13,772 bases of DNA, taken from SZUA-287 sp036397975. Lineage in GTDB: Bacteria; Bacteroidota; Ignavibacteria; UBA10030; UBA6906. The position numbers and the translations under genes are program-made. This document shows, piece by piece, positions 6,889 through 13,772 of this stretch. The notes below the pieces were generated by a model. The model searched no databases and was not told where the DNA came from. It worked only from the letters and a program-made list of their open reading frames with translations. Numbering within the stretch: the first letter of the stretch is position 1; each line of letters opens with the position of its first letter. The DNA is taken from assembly GCA_036397975.1 (NCBI GenBank), contig DASWHW010000022.1, forward strand, positions 1-13,772. Reading direction: 5' to 3'.

Positions 6889-8703
6889 ATGACAATCAGA
6901 CTCTCCCAATTTTCTCTCTACGCCCTCCTGCCCACCCTCGTCTGTTTTGACGCTCATGCTCAAGAATTGAGCGCCGTATATCTGCAGGAATCCTTCGACT
7001 CGATGTTTCTACCTCCGGGCTGGTCGATACAAACAATTGCTGGACCCCTGGCAACATGGACGTTTGTCGGCACTGGCACGAATCCTCCGGTTCCCCCCTT
7101 TTCCGGCACCGGACAAGCAAAGTTCAACTCATACGACGCAGCACCGGGTGAGCAAGCGCGCCTTGTCAGTCGAAGAGTCAACCTCGCCTCCGCAATCGAT
7201 CCTTTTCTCTCGTTCACGATGTATCACGATGAAGAGTTTTCCTCTTCGCTTGATTCTGTGATTGTTGAAATAACAGGGGGGGATAGCATCGCCGGACCCT
7301 GGACGCAGCTGGCGAACCTGGAACGGCCCCGTTCAAACTCTATGTGGAAGAAAGAGGCGTTGTCACTCCTCACTTTTGTTGGACAAAGTGGTGTGTTTAT
7401 TGGACTGCGGGGTGTCAGTCGTTTTGGGAACAACATCTATGTCGATGAATTTCTCGTGGCCGACTCTTCGTTTCACGATATCGGTCCCATTGCTGCATTG
7501 ACTGACGCGCAGCCCGAACACATCTCCTCCACTTCCACATCCAGATTTTCAGAAACATCTTGCAACAATTTTTTACAGGGAGTATTTATCAGTCAGGACA
7601 ACTCAACCATCGCGCTCAACACGGTCACGAAGAACTTTGGCACCTTCGACGAAACAGTATATCAGGTCGGGTGGACCATTGACGGAATTCCCCAGCCTCC
7701 AGTAGCGAACTCACAGCCGCTTCTACGAGGAGGAACAGATACGCTCTCCCTCGTATGGTCATCGGCGGCGGTAGGACCGCACCTTGCCCGGATCTGGACG
7801 GTACTCTCAACGGATCTCTACGGAGCAAACGACACCATCACCCTCCAATTTGAAGTGATGGACTCAACGGCGGTTCTTACGGAAACATTTAATTCTCTCA
7901 CATTTCCTCCGCCGGGCTGGACTGCAATTAATCGGGACCAAGGAACTTTGAGTCCCTGGTTTGCCGGAACTGCATCGTCTGCTTTTCCTCCCTTTGAGGG
8001 AAGCGGATATGCTGCGGACAACTTTCAACGGGCGAATGGCCAATATATTGATGATTATCTCATATCGCCTTCCGTGGCAGGAGTAAATCAACCTGGACTT
8101 CATGATTCACTTGTGTTCTTTGTCCGATCAGTGTTTTACGCTCCGCCTCAAGTTAATGTACCCGATTCGATCATGGTCATGCTTTCAACAACAGGCCCCG
8201 ACACGTCGTCATTCTCAGTTATCATCGATTACTTTGAAGTGCCCAAGTCCGTGTGGCTCCGCAAATCCTACCGAATTGATCAACTTGTTCCATCGAACTC
8301 GGTCGTCAACATAGCATTTCGTTATCTCCACTATAACGGCGGACCAACCGGCACCTCATCTGATTTTGTGGGAATCGACGCCGTGCAAGTACGGAGAGGA
8401 ATACCAACTTCTGTGTCATCCGAACATGACAGACTCTATACCTTTGGCCTTGAACAGAACTACCCGAATCCGTTCAATCCGAGCACAGTCATCCCGTTTA
8501 CACTTCCATCGCGGCAGTCTGCAACACTCACCGTCTTCGACGTACTTGGTCGCCAGGTCGATGTGATTGTAGATGGTGCTCTTGAAGAAGGTATTCATTT
8601 GGCCAGATGGGCACCTAGTCCCTCCATTCCTAGTGGAATCTACTTTTTCAGACTAGTGGCGAGTGTGTCCTCACTGACACAAAAAATGATTCTTCTACGC
8701 TAG
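6889..8703 (+). CDS. Secreted T9SS protein with two choice-of-anchor J (adhesin-type) modules
   Basis: The product has 604 residues. The first 25 form a signal peptide ending 'DAHAQ'. Residues about 31-192 are a jelly-roll 'choice-of-anchor J' module ('SFDSMFLPPGW' start, 'IYVDEFLV' end), about 235-325 a CARDB-like domain ('YQVGWTIDGIPQP', 'TLSLVW'), about 329-504 a second jelly-roll ('TFNSLTFPPPGW', 'YIDDYLISP', 'FVGIDAVQV'), and about 517-604 a T9SS sorting domain ('LEQNYPNPFNP', 'PSGIYFFRL'). This block matches gene 1 module for module, including 'PWFAG' and 'FEGSGYAADNF', so the two are paralogues. Its sorting domain is much more diverged and it lacks the hairpin cassette. There is no Shine-Dalgarno before the ATG; the signal peptide supports this start. 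A role in adhesion or polymer binding is inferred, not shown. Confidence 0.9.
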   Translation: MTIRLSQFSLYALLPTLVCFDAHAQELSAVYLQESFDSMFLPPGWSIQTIAGPLATWTFVGTGTNPPVPPFSGTGQAKFNSYDAAPGEQARLVSRRVNLASAIDPFLSFTMYHDEEFSSSLDSVIVEITGGDSIAGPWTQLANLERPRSNSMWKKEALSLLTFVGQSGVFIGLRGVSRFGNNIYVDEFLVADSSFHDIGPIAALTDAQPEHISSTSTSRFSETSCNNFLQGVFISQDNSTIALNTVTKNFGTFDETVYQVGWTIDGIPQPPVANSQPLLRGGTDTLSLVWSSAAVGPHLARIWTVLSTDLYGANDTITLQFEVMDSTAVLTETFNSLTFPPPGWTAINRDQGTLSPWFAGTASSAFPPFEGSGYAADNFQRANGQYIDDYLISPSVAGVNQPGLHDSLVFFVRSVFYAPPQVNVPDSIMVMLSTTGPDTSSFSVIIDYFEVPKSVWLRKSYRIDQLVPSNSVVNIAFRYLHYNGGPTGTSSDFVGIDAVQVRRGIPTSVSSEHDRLYTFGLEQNYPNPFNPSTVIPFTLPSRQSATLTVFDVLGRQVDVIVDGALEEGIHLARWAPSPSIPSGIYFFRLVASVSSLTQKMILLR

Positions 8704-8768
8704 CAAGAATCATCTATTCCATACCATTCTATTCGGGCCGCCCTTCAATCCACGTTACCGAAACATGG

Positions 8769-8800
8769 AAGCCCCGACTCATCAAAGGGTCGGGGCTTTT
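8769..8800 (+). terminator. Intrinsic terminator between convergent T9SS gene 3 and lat
   Basis: A 10-bp perfect stem (AAGCCCCGAC 8769-8778 with GTCGGGGCTT 8789-8798) has a 10-base loop and a short T-run (8797-8800, then CTCGTT) on the + side. The same stem lies 18 bases past the lat stop on the - strand, where the following bases (CCATGTTTCG) are less T-rich. It probably serves + transcripts best and - transcripts partly. Confidence 0.75.
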
Positions 8801-8815
8801 CTCGTTGAGGAGTTC

Positions 8816-10165
8816 TTAGAAACTTTTGAGAATTTTGCGGAGAATACCAAGTCCTTCATCAAGCTCTGTCCGCGTAATGTTCAAGGCCGGCCTGAATCGT
8901 ATGGACTGAGTGCCGCTGGGAAGGATCAGGAGTCCATCCTCAACACATTTCCCCAGAATCTTCTTCCTCATGTCAACGGAGCTTACGTCAAAAGCGACAA
9001 AGAGTCCTTTGCCACGGCCATTGCTGACAATGGAGGGGAACTCATTTGCAAGTTCGGTCAATCGCCCAACCAGGTACTCCCCTTGCATTCTTGCGTTCTC
9101 GACCAAATTTTCTTCTTTAATAATCTCCAGGTATCGCTGGGAGCGAACCATATCAACGAGGTTCCCACCCCATGTTGAGTTGATGCGGCTCGACACCTTG
9201 AACACATTCTGAGGTACTTCGTCGATTCGTTTGCTGGAAAGGAAACCACACACCTGGGTTTTCTTCCCGAAGGTGATCATATCCGGCTGTACGTAGTGCT
9301 GAAAAGCCCACATCTTGCCGGTCATCCCGACCCCAGTCTGCACCTCATCAAATATTAACATGGCATCATTCTCGTCTGCCAATTGTCGCAACGCTTTGAA
9401 AAACTCGGGTCGGAATTGGTTATCTCCCCCCTCTCCCTGAATCGGCTCAAGAATAATCGCAGCGATGTCGTCTTTGTTCTCAGCGAATGCAGCCTTGATT
9501 TGGCGGATGCTCTCTTCCTCGCGTTTGACCACATCATCGAGGTTTTTCTGATCCAGCGGGAATCGGAGAAATGGATTCAGGACCCGAGGCCATTTGAATT
9601 TTGGGAAAAGGTCCGTCTTCGCAGGGTCAGTATTCGTCAGAGACAGTGTGTAACCTGACCTGCCATGGAATGCTTGTTTGAAGTGAAGGATCTGCGTCCC
9701 CCGTTCCTCCTTGTAGCCTTTTGCGAAGTTCTTTCTGATCTTCCAGTCAAACGAAGCCTTCAGCGCATTTTCTACGGCAAGCGCACCCCCCTCAACAAAA
9801 AAGGCATACGGAAGATGCGGGGGCATCGCCACCCGCTCGAAGGTGTTGAGAAACTCCGCCTGCTCTAACGTATAGATGTCAGAATTCGACGGCTTGTTCA
9901 CCGCAAGACGGCCAAGGCGTTCCAAAAACTCCGGCGTGGTCAGTTTTGGATGATTGAGACCGATCGGGGATGAAGCCACGAACGTGAAGAAATCGAGATA
10001 GCGCTTTCCGGTTCGCAGGTCGACGATAGATGACCCTTTGCTTCGCGTAAAATCAATGACAACATCAAACCCGTCAATAAGCATGTGCTTTTTGAGGGAT
10101 GGAAAAACCGCATCGGGTGATAGCGGACGGGACGCTATTGAATTCAGTTGGCTGCTAGTCTGCAT
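8816..10165 (-). CDS. lat: L-lysine 6-transaminase (lysine epsilon-aminotransferase)
   Basis: This PLP-dependent class III aminotransferase transfers the epsilon-amino group of L-lysine to 2-oxoglutarate, giving 2-aminoadipate 6-semialdehyde and glutamate. Lat-specific stretches are 'YLDFFTFVASSPIGLNHP', 'NKPSNSDIYT', 'FFVEGGALAVENALK', 'FHGRSGYTLSLTNT', 'LEPIQGEGGD', 'IFDEVQTGVGMTG' and 'TFGKKTQVCG', whose first Lys (about 301) is the expected Schiff-base residue, then 'NSTWGGN'. I chose the ATG at 10165: it has a good Shine-Dalgarno (AAGGA, 8 bases upstream) and gives 449 residues, the length I recall for the Mycobacterium tuberculosis enzyme. The in-frame ATG at 10216 would add 17 unsupported residues. 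It follows the aldehyde dehydrogenase by 113 bases. A TATAAT on the - strand (10253-10258) could be a weak internal promoter, but no clear -35 box accompanies it. Confidence 0.93.
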   Translation of the reverse strand: MQTSSQLNSIASRPLSPDAVFPSLKKHMLIDGFDVVIDFTRSKGSSIVDLRTGKRYLDFFTFVASSPIGLNHPKLTTPEFLERLGRLAVNKPSNSDIYTLEQAEFLNTFERVAMPPHLPYAFFVEGGALAVENALKASFDWKIRKNFAKGYKEERGTQILHFKQAFHGRSGYTLSLTNTDPAKTDLFPKFKWPRVLNPFLRFPLDQKNLDDVVKREEESIRQIKAAFAENKDDIAAIILEPIQGEGGDNQFRPEFFKALRQLADENDAMLIFDEVQTGVGMTGKMWAFQHYVQPDMITFGKKTQVCGFLSSKRIDEVPQNVFKVSSRINSTWGGNLVDMVRSQRYLEIIKEENLVENARMQGEYLVGRLTELANEFPSIVSNGRGKGLFVAFDVSSVDMRKKILGKCVEDGLLILPSGTQSIRFRPALNITRTELDEGLGILRKILKSF

Positions 10166-10278
10166 GGAATTAATCCTTGTCAATAAATGATGGAAAGTGA
10201 AGAACCGATCATTCATTGCAGTCAGAAGAACTCTTGATGTTCAAAGAGAGAGATTATATGGATGCGAACCGAGACCAT

Positions 10279-11766
10279 CTAGTAGTTGTCGATTTGTGCT
10301 CGTTGCAATCCGCCACTGTAATCAATGTACACAGTCTTCCATTCCGTAAAGAAGTCGTAGACCGTCCATCCCCCCTCACGATGGCCGTTCCCCGTTTGTT
10401 TCACTCCTCCGAACGGGAGATGTGCTTCAGCTCCGATGGTGGGAGCATTAATGTAGGTAATACCCGCTTTGATGTCCCTGATCGCCTGAAAGGCACTGTT
10501 GACATTCCTGGTGTAGACTGAGGAGGAGAGCCCATAGATCGTGTCATTCAGAATTCGGACCCCGTCTTCAAGGGAGGAAGTCTTAATAACGGAAAGAACA
10601 GGTCCAAAAATTTCCTCCTTTGCAATCCGGTGCGACGGTTGTACATCAGTGAATACTGTTGGTGAGTAGAACCAACCTTTTTCAAGTCCTCCACCCCTTG
10701 GTATCGTACCACCGACAGCAATCTTTGCCCCCTCTTTCAATCCGATATCCACATAACTCTGAACGGTTTTCTGCTGGCCCTCGTTGACGCACGGCCCAAC
10801 CTGAACGCCTTCGATCAGTCCATCCCCGACTTTGAGTGAAGTGACCTTATTGACCAGCATCCCCAGGAACTTGTCGTAAATCTTCTCGTGAAGAATCAAC
10901 CTGCTGGTGGCTGTGCAACGTTGCCCGGTTGTTCCAAACGCACCCCACAACACTCCTTCCAAAGCGAGATCCAAATCTCCATCGTCCATTACCAGCTGAG
11001 CGTTCTTTCCTCCAAGCTCAAGAGAAACGCGTTTCAGCGTTGCGCTCGCAACTTCAGAGATTTTCTTGCCAACCACCGTTGAACCGGTAAAGCTGACAAG
11101 ATCGACGTCCGGATGACTGACGATTGCCATGCCCACGTCTCCACCTCCTCCATGAACGATATTCACTACTCCTTCCGGGACGCCTGCTTCCATCAATATT
11201 TCCACCAATGAAGTTGCGGTCGCCGGCGTATCTGTCGCTGGCTTGAAGACGACAGTGTTCCCCGAAAGAAGCGCGGGAAAAATCTTCCAAGTCGGAATGG
11301 CCATCGGAAAATTCCACGGTGTCACGATGCCTGCCACTCCGATCGGCACGCGGATGGCCATATTGAATTTATTCGGGAGTTCCGATGGCACGGTATGCCC
11401 AAACAAGCGACGGCCTTCCGTTCCCGCATAATACGCCGTATCGATTCCTTCCTGAACATCGCCTCGCGTCTCAGCCATGACCTTTCCCATCTCACGCGTC
11501 ATTTGTTTCGAGAGTTCTTCCTTCCGGGCCACCATCAGGTCCCCAACTTTGCGGAGAATATCTCCTCGCTTCGGCGCAGGCACAAGATGCCATTTTTCAA
11601 AAGCTACCCGCGCAGCCTTGACGGCTTCGTCGACATCTTCTTTTCCGGATTTCGGAAAGACACCAACTACTTCATCCCAATTTGCAGGATTCCGGTTCTC
11701 GAACGTCTGTCCTGATTTTGCGTCGACCCATTTTCCATCGATAAAATTCTGAAACTTCTTGCTCAT
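10279..11766 (-). CDS. NAD(P)-dependent aldehyde dehydrogenase, probably 2-aminoadipate semialdehyde dehydrogenase
   Basis: The full-length 495-residue ALDH has the classical active-site elements: Asn152 in 'TPWNFPMAIP', Lys175 in 'FKPA', 'FTGST' at 226-230, general base Glu250 in 'LELGGK', nucleophile Cys284 in 'GQRC', 'EEIFGP' at 384-389 and 'PFGG' at 451-454. The ATG has an AGGA about 5 bases upstream. It starts 21 bases after purB and lies upstream of lat. Lat makes 2-aminoadipate 6-semialdehyde (or cyclic piperideine-6-carboxylate), so oxidation to 2-aminoadipate is the most economical substrate assignment. This rests on context plus the 'NAPTIGAE' stretch near the C-terminus, which resembles ALDH7-like and ketoglutarate-semialdehyde enzymes. 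Other semialdehydes remain possible: the ALDH fold is certain, the substrate is not. Confidence 0.88.
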   Translation of the reverse strand: MSKKFQNFIDGKWVDAKSGQTFENRNPANWDEVVGVFPKSGKEDVDEAVKAARVAFEKWHLVPAPKRGDILRKVGDLMVARKEELSKQMTREMGKVMAETRGDVQEGIDTAYYAGTEGRRLFGHTVPSELPNKFNMAIRVPIGVAGIVTPWNFPMAIPTWKIFPALLSGNTVVFKPATDTPATATSLVEILMEAGVPEGVVNIVHGGGGDVGMAIVSHPDVDLVSFTGSTVVGKKISEVASATLKRVSLELGGKNAQLVMDDGDLDLALEGVLWGAFGTTGQRCTATSRLILHEKIYDKFLGMLVNKVTSLKVGDGLIEGVQVGPCVNEGQQKTVQSYVDIGLKEGAKIAVGGTIPRGGGLEKGWFYSPTVFTDVQPSHRIAKEEIFGPVLSVIKTSSLEDGVRILNDTIYGLSSSVYTRNVNSAFQAIRDIKAGITYINAPTIGAEAHLPFGGVKQTGNGHREGGWTVYDFFTEWKTVYIDYSGGLQRAQIDNY

Positions 11767-11787
11767 GTCTTTCCTATCGTTTATAGA

Positions 11788-13092
11788 CTAAACATTGTGT
11801 AATACTCCAGCCCGCTTGAGAATATATTCCTCGTGTTGAGTGCTCTTCTCAAGACTGAACAACTGATTCAACTCGTCACGCGATAACACCTTTGCAATCT
11901 CCTTATTGTGGGAGAGCACCTCCAGAAATCCGGTTCCGTCCTTCCACACATCCATTGCAACCGATTGAACAACCCTATATGCATCCTCCCGTTTCATCCC
12001 TTTCTTGGTAAGGGCGAGCAAAACGGACTGTGAAAAAACCAGTCCATGCGTGCGATCGAGATTCTTCTTCATATTTTCGGGATAAACAAGAAGATTCTCC
12101 AGAACGTTCGACATCAACCCAATCATATAATCAGCCAGGATGCAGCTGTCAGGAATGATGATTCTCTCAACCGAGGAATGCGTAATGTCTCGTTCATGCC
12201 AGAGCGCCACGTTCTCCATACCTGCAAGGGCATTCCCTCGCAGTACTCTGGAGAGTCCAGCAATACGCTCACAGGTTATAGGATTTCTCTTGTGCGGCAT
12301 GGCAGATGATCCCTTTTGTCCCTTCGAGAAATGCTCCTCCACCTCAAGAACTTCCGTCTTCTGCAGGTGCCGGATCTCTGTAGCAAACTTTTCGAGGGAA
12401 CTTCCGATCAATGCCAGGACCGATAAGAATTCCGCATGTCGATCTCGTTGCAGAATCTGCGTGGACACGGGAGCAGGTTGAAGACCTAAACGCTGGCAAA
12501 CGTATTCCTCAACTTTTGGACTGAGGTGCTCGAATGTGCCAACGGCGCCAGATATCTGCCCCACTGCCACTCGCTCGATGGCTGACCGCAACCGGCTGAT
12601 GTTTCGCCGGGTCTCGTCATACCACAGAGCCAGCTTCAGCCCAAACGTAGTCGGTTCAGCATGGATTCCGTGTGTCCGGCCAACCATGATGGTTCCCTTA
12701 AATTCCTTTGCGCGCCTGGCAAGGATGGAGGCAAAGCTCTCCAACCCTTGAAGAACCAGTTCTCCCGACTGCTTCATTTGCACAGCAAGACAGGTGTCGA
12801 GCACATCAGAAGATGTCATTCCAAAGTGAATAAATCGAGACTCAGCGCCGACGTATTCTCCAACATTGGTCAAGAAAGCAATGACGTCATGCTTCACCTC
12901 AGCCTCAATCGCTTCTATCCGGGAAACATCGAAGCGCGCCTTCTCCCGAATAATTGTGACCGCACCCCTTGGAATGACCCCGAGTTCTGCCTGCGCCTCG
13001 CACGCAAGAATCTCAATGTTCAGCCAGATGGAAAACTTATTTTCGTCTTGCCAAATTTTGCCCATGGCCGGGCGGGTATATCGTGAAATCAC
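11788..13092 (-). CDS. purB: Adenylosuccinate lyase
   Basis: This fumarase/aspartase-superfamily enzyme acts twice in purine synthesis: it cleaves SAICAR to AICAR and adenylosuccinate to AMP, releasing fumarate each time. The 434 residues are a normal length for the shorter bacterial type. Visible motifs are the N-terminal 'RYTRPAM', 'KHDV' (67-70), 'GMTSSDVLDT' (91-100), 'GRTHG' with His141, the superfamily signature 'GSSAMPHKRNP' (261-271) with the catalytic-loop Ser, and 'WHERDITHSSVER' (298-310). The start is a GTG, chosen because the family normally begins 'MI.RY.RP.M' and a stop lies four codons upstream; no Shine-Dalgarno is obvious. It is the first gene of a probable three-gene operon. 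Confidence 0.95.
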   Translation of the reverse strand: MISRYTRPAMGKIWQDENKFSIWLNIEILACEAQAELGVIPRGAVTIIREKARFDVSRIEAIEAEVKHDVIAFLTNVGEYVGAESRFIHFGMTSSDVLDTCLAVQMKQSGELVLQGLESFASILARRAKEFKGTIMVGRTHGIHAEPTTFGLKLALWYDETRRNISRLRSAIERVAVGQISGAVGTFEHLSPKVEEYVCQRLGLQPAPVSTQILQRDRHAEFLSVLALIGSSLEKFATEIRHLQKTEVLEVEEHFSKGQKGSSAMPHKRNPITCERIAGLSRVLRGNALAGMENVALWHERDITHSSVERIIIPDSCILADYMIGLMSNVLENLLVYPENMKKNLDRTHGLVFSQSVLLALTKKGMKREDAYRVVQSVAMDVWKDGTGFLEVLSHNKEIAKVLSRDELNQLFSLEKSTQHEEYILKRAGVLHNV

Positions 13093-13204
13093 GTAGTAAA
13101 CTCAGATAAGGTATCAGCAACAAAGAGACCCAGCGGGAATCTCACGGAATAAAATCAGAACAAGGGTTTGCTGCTTGAAAAGGAGAACACGAAAAAGCAA
13201 GGCT

Positions 13205-13234
13205 AATATATGAAAAAAGGCGTGGAAATGTAAA
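13205..13234 (-). promoter_or_regulatory. Candidate promoter of the purB-ALDH-lat operon
   Basis: Read on the - strand, TTTACA (13234-13229), an 18-base spacer and TATATT (13210-13205) each match the sigma-70 boxes at 5/6. Transcription would begin near 13198, giving a leader of about 105 bases before the GTG of purB. Confidence 0.5.
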
Positions 13235-13373
13235 CCATTGAGGGGTTTTGAGATGTAGGAACATAACTCTTTCGAATAGACTGAAATCTCCTTGCGTAAG
13301 ACAACCTTGAAGAATCTTCACCCATCAAAGCCAATGCGAACCAGTTCCTGTTCAGTTTTTTCGTTGCATTGAT

Positions 13374-13403
13374 GGTGCACTAATGTGCACTGAACAATAT
13401 TGT
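13374..13403. promoter_or_regulatory. Two palindromes upstream of the small basic gene (operator-like)
   Basis: GTGCAC-TAAT-GTGCAC (13375-13390) repeats a self-complementary hexamer about a 4-base spacer. ACAATATTGT (13394-13403) is a perfect 10-base palindrome 3 bases later. Both lie within 50 bases upstream of the ATG at 13425, where a transcription factor could control the gene. No factor is identifiable. Confidence 0.35.
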
Positions 13404-13424
13404 GGTGAGAGGGGGAATAAATCA

Positions 13425-13691
13425 ATGGACGTCAATCACGTTTCCCGGACGACGATACTATCGCCGACCGGGAATGCAAAATTTCAAAAAGCTGACGAAT
13501 CATCGAATGCACATCGGCAGCAACTGACTCCGGAGCGACACGATCGATTAACACTGTCGGAAGAAATGCGACAGCTACTCAAAGACAAAAAGATCGCTGA
13601 ATCGAAACAGACCGAAGAAGCAAAGGCTGGTAAATGGGAGGATGTACACAAGAAGACCTCGAAGAGGAGAGCGCGGCAAAGAAAACGCTGA
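13425..13691 (+). CDS. Small, very basic hypothetical protein (weak FlgM-like motif)
   Basis: The ATG at 13425 gives 88 residues and follows a purine-rich Shine-Dalgarno (GAGAGGGGGA, about 8 bases upstream). An upstream in-frame ATG at 13383 would run through the palindromes and lacks such a site. The protein is hydrophilic, with no signal peptide or membrane segment. After a disordered-looking N-terminus, a predicted helical middle reads 'DRLTLSEEMRQLLKDKK', and the tail is strongly basic ('KKTSKRRARQRKR'). The 'D.(L/V).LS.E...L' pattern is loosely reminiscent of FlgM-type anti-sigma-28 proteins and other small flagellar-locus proteins, but the typical FlgM C-terminal helices are not clear and no flagellar gene is visible. 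I do not recognise the family; nucleic-acid or acidic-partner binding is only suggested by the charge. Confidence 0.6.
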   Translation: MDVNHVSRTTILSPTGNAKFQKADESSNAHRQQLTPERHDRLTLSEEMRQLLKDKKIAESKQTEEAKAGKWEDVHKKTSKRRARQRKR

Positions 13692-13703
13692 GTTGATTTC
13701 GAA

Positions 13704-13772
13704 GTGACAGATACGCGATCCGGCCACACTCTCCTGAACAAGTTGAATCCTCGCTGGCTGAAACGAATGCCG
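13704..13772 (+). CDS. Possible start of the next gene, cut by window end
   Basis: A GTG at 13704 opens a frame of 23 codons to the end of the window without a stop, beginning 'MTDTRSGHTLLNKLNPRWLK'. It lies 12 bases after the stop of the small basic gene and in the same frame. There is no strong Shine-Dalgarno, and 23 open codons are weak evidence, so this is tentative. Confidence 0.3.
   Translation, partial: MTDTRSGHTLLNKLNPRWLKRMP

Noticed and set aside
8765..9178. Open frames on the + strand across lat (for example 8765-9178)
   Set aside because: They overlap a strongly recognised enzyme on the other strand, have no recognisable motifs, and the first one begins inside the terminator.
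13383..13424. ATG at 13383 as the start of the small basic protein
   Set aside because: It lies between and across the palindromes and has no Shine-Dalgarno, whereas the ATG at 13425 has a purine-rich one at good spacing.

Overview
The window suggests an environmental bacterium of the Bacteroidota/Ignavibacteriota (FCB) superphylum. Three consecutive genes encode large secreted proteins whose C-termini carry the type IX secretion (T9SS, Por) sorting domain in the 'QNYPNPFNP' style common in Ignavibacteria and relatives. Base composition looks close to 50% GC. The taxonomic placement is inferred from protein style only.

Left half (1-8703, + strand): three T9SS cargo genes. The first (1-3393) is cut by the window edge and combines beta-helix-like repeats, two adhesin-type 'choice-of-anchor J' jelly-roll modules, an uncharacterised module and a sorting domain. 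The second (3991-6690) has a signal peptide, a Kelch-type beta-propeller, two tandem near-identical LamG-like modules and a sorting domain. The third (6889-8703) has a signal peptide, jelly-roll, CARDB-like and jelly-roll modules, and a more diverged sorting domain. Genes 1 and 3 share the jelly-roll/CARDB/jelly-roll block. Genes 1 and 2 share a nearly identical C-terminal cassette: the sorting-domain DNA, the 3' untranslated hairpins and a terminator-like hairpin. Behind gene 1 part of this cassette has expanded into an array of about 53-bp units, each repeating the last codons and stop of the gene plus a hairpin. Intrinsic terminators and candidate promoters suggest that each gene is its own transcription unit.

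Right half (8816-13092, - strand): a probable operon purB - aldehyde dehydrogenase - lat. PurB is adenylosuccinate lyase. The other two fit the first steps of lysine catabolism: Lat moves the epsilon-amino group of L-lysine to 2-oxoglutarate, giving 2-aminoadipate 6-semialdehyde (which cyclises to piperideine-6-carboxylate), and the dehydrogenase would oxidise it to 2-aminoadipate. The operon converges on the third T9SS gene, with an intrinsic terminator between them.

Right edge (13093-13772): a divergent intergenic region with a good candidate promoter for purB and two palindromes in front of a small, very basic hypothetical protein (13425-13691). A possible next gene begins at 13704 and is cut by the window end.

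I see no tRNA, rRNA, CRISPR array, transposase or phage gene. The most unusual material is the non-coding structure and sequence duplication at the 3' ends of the T9SS genes.
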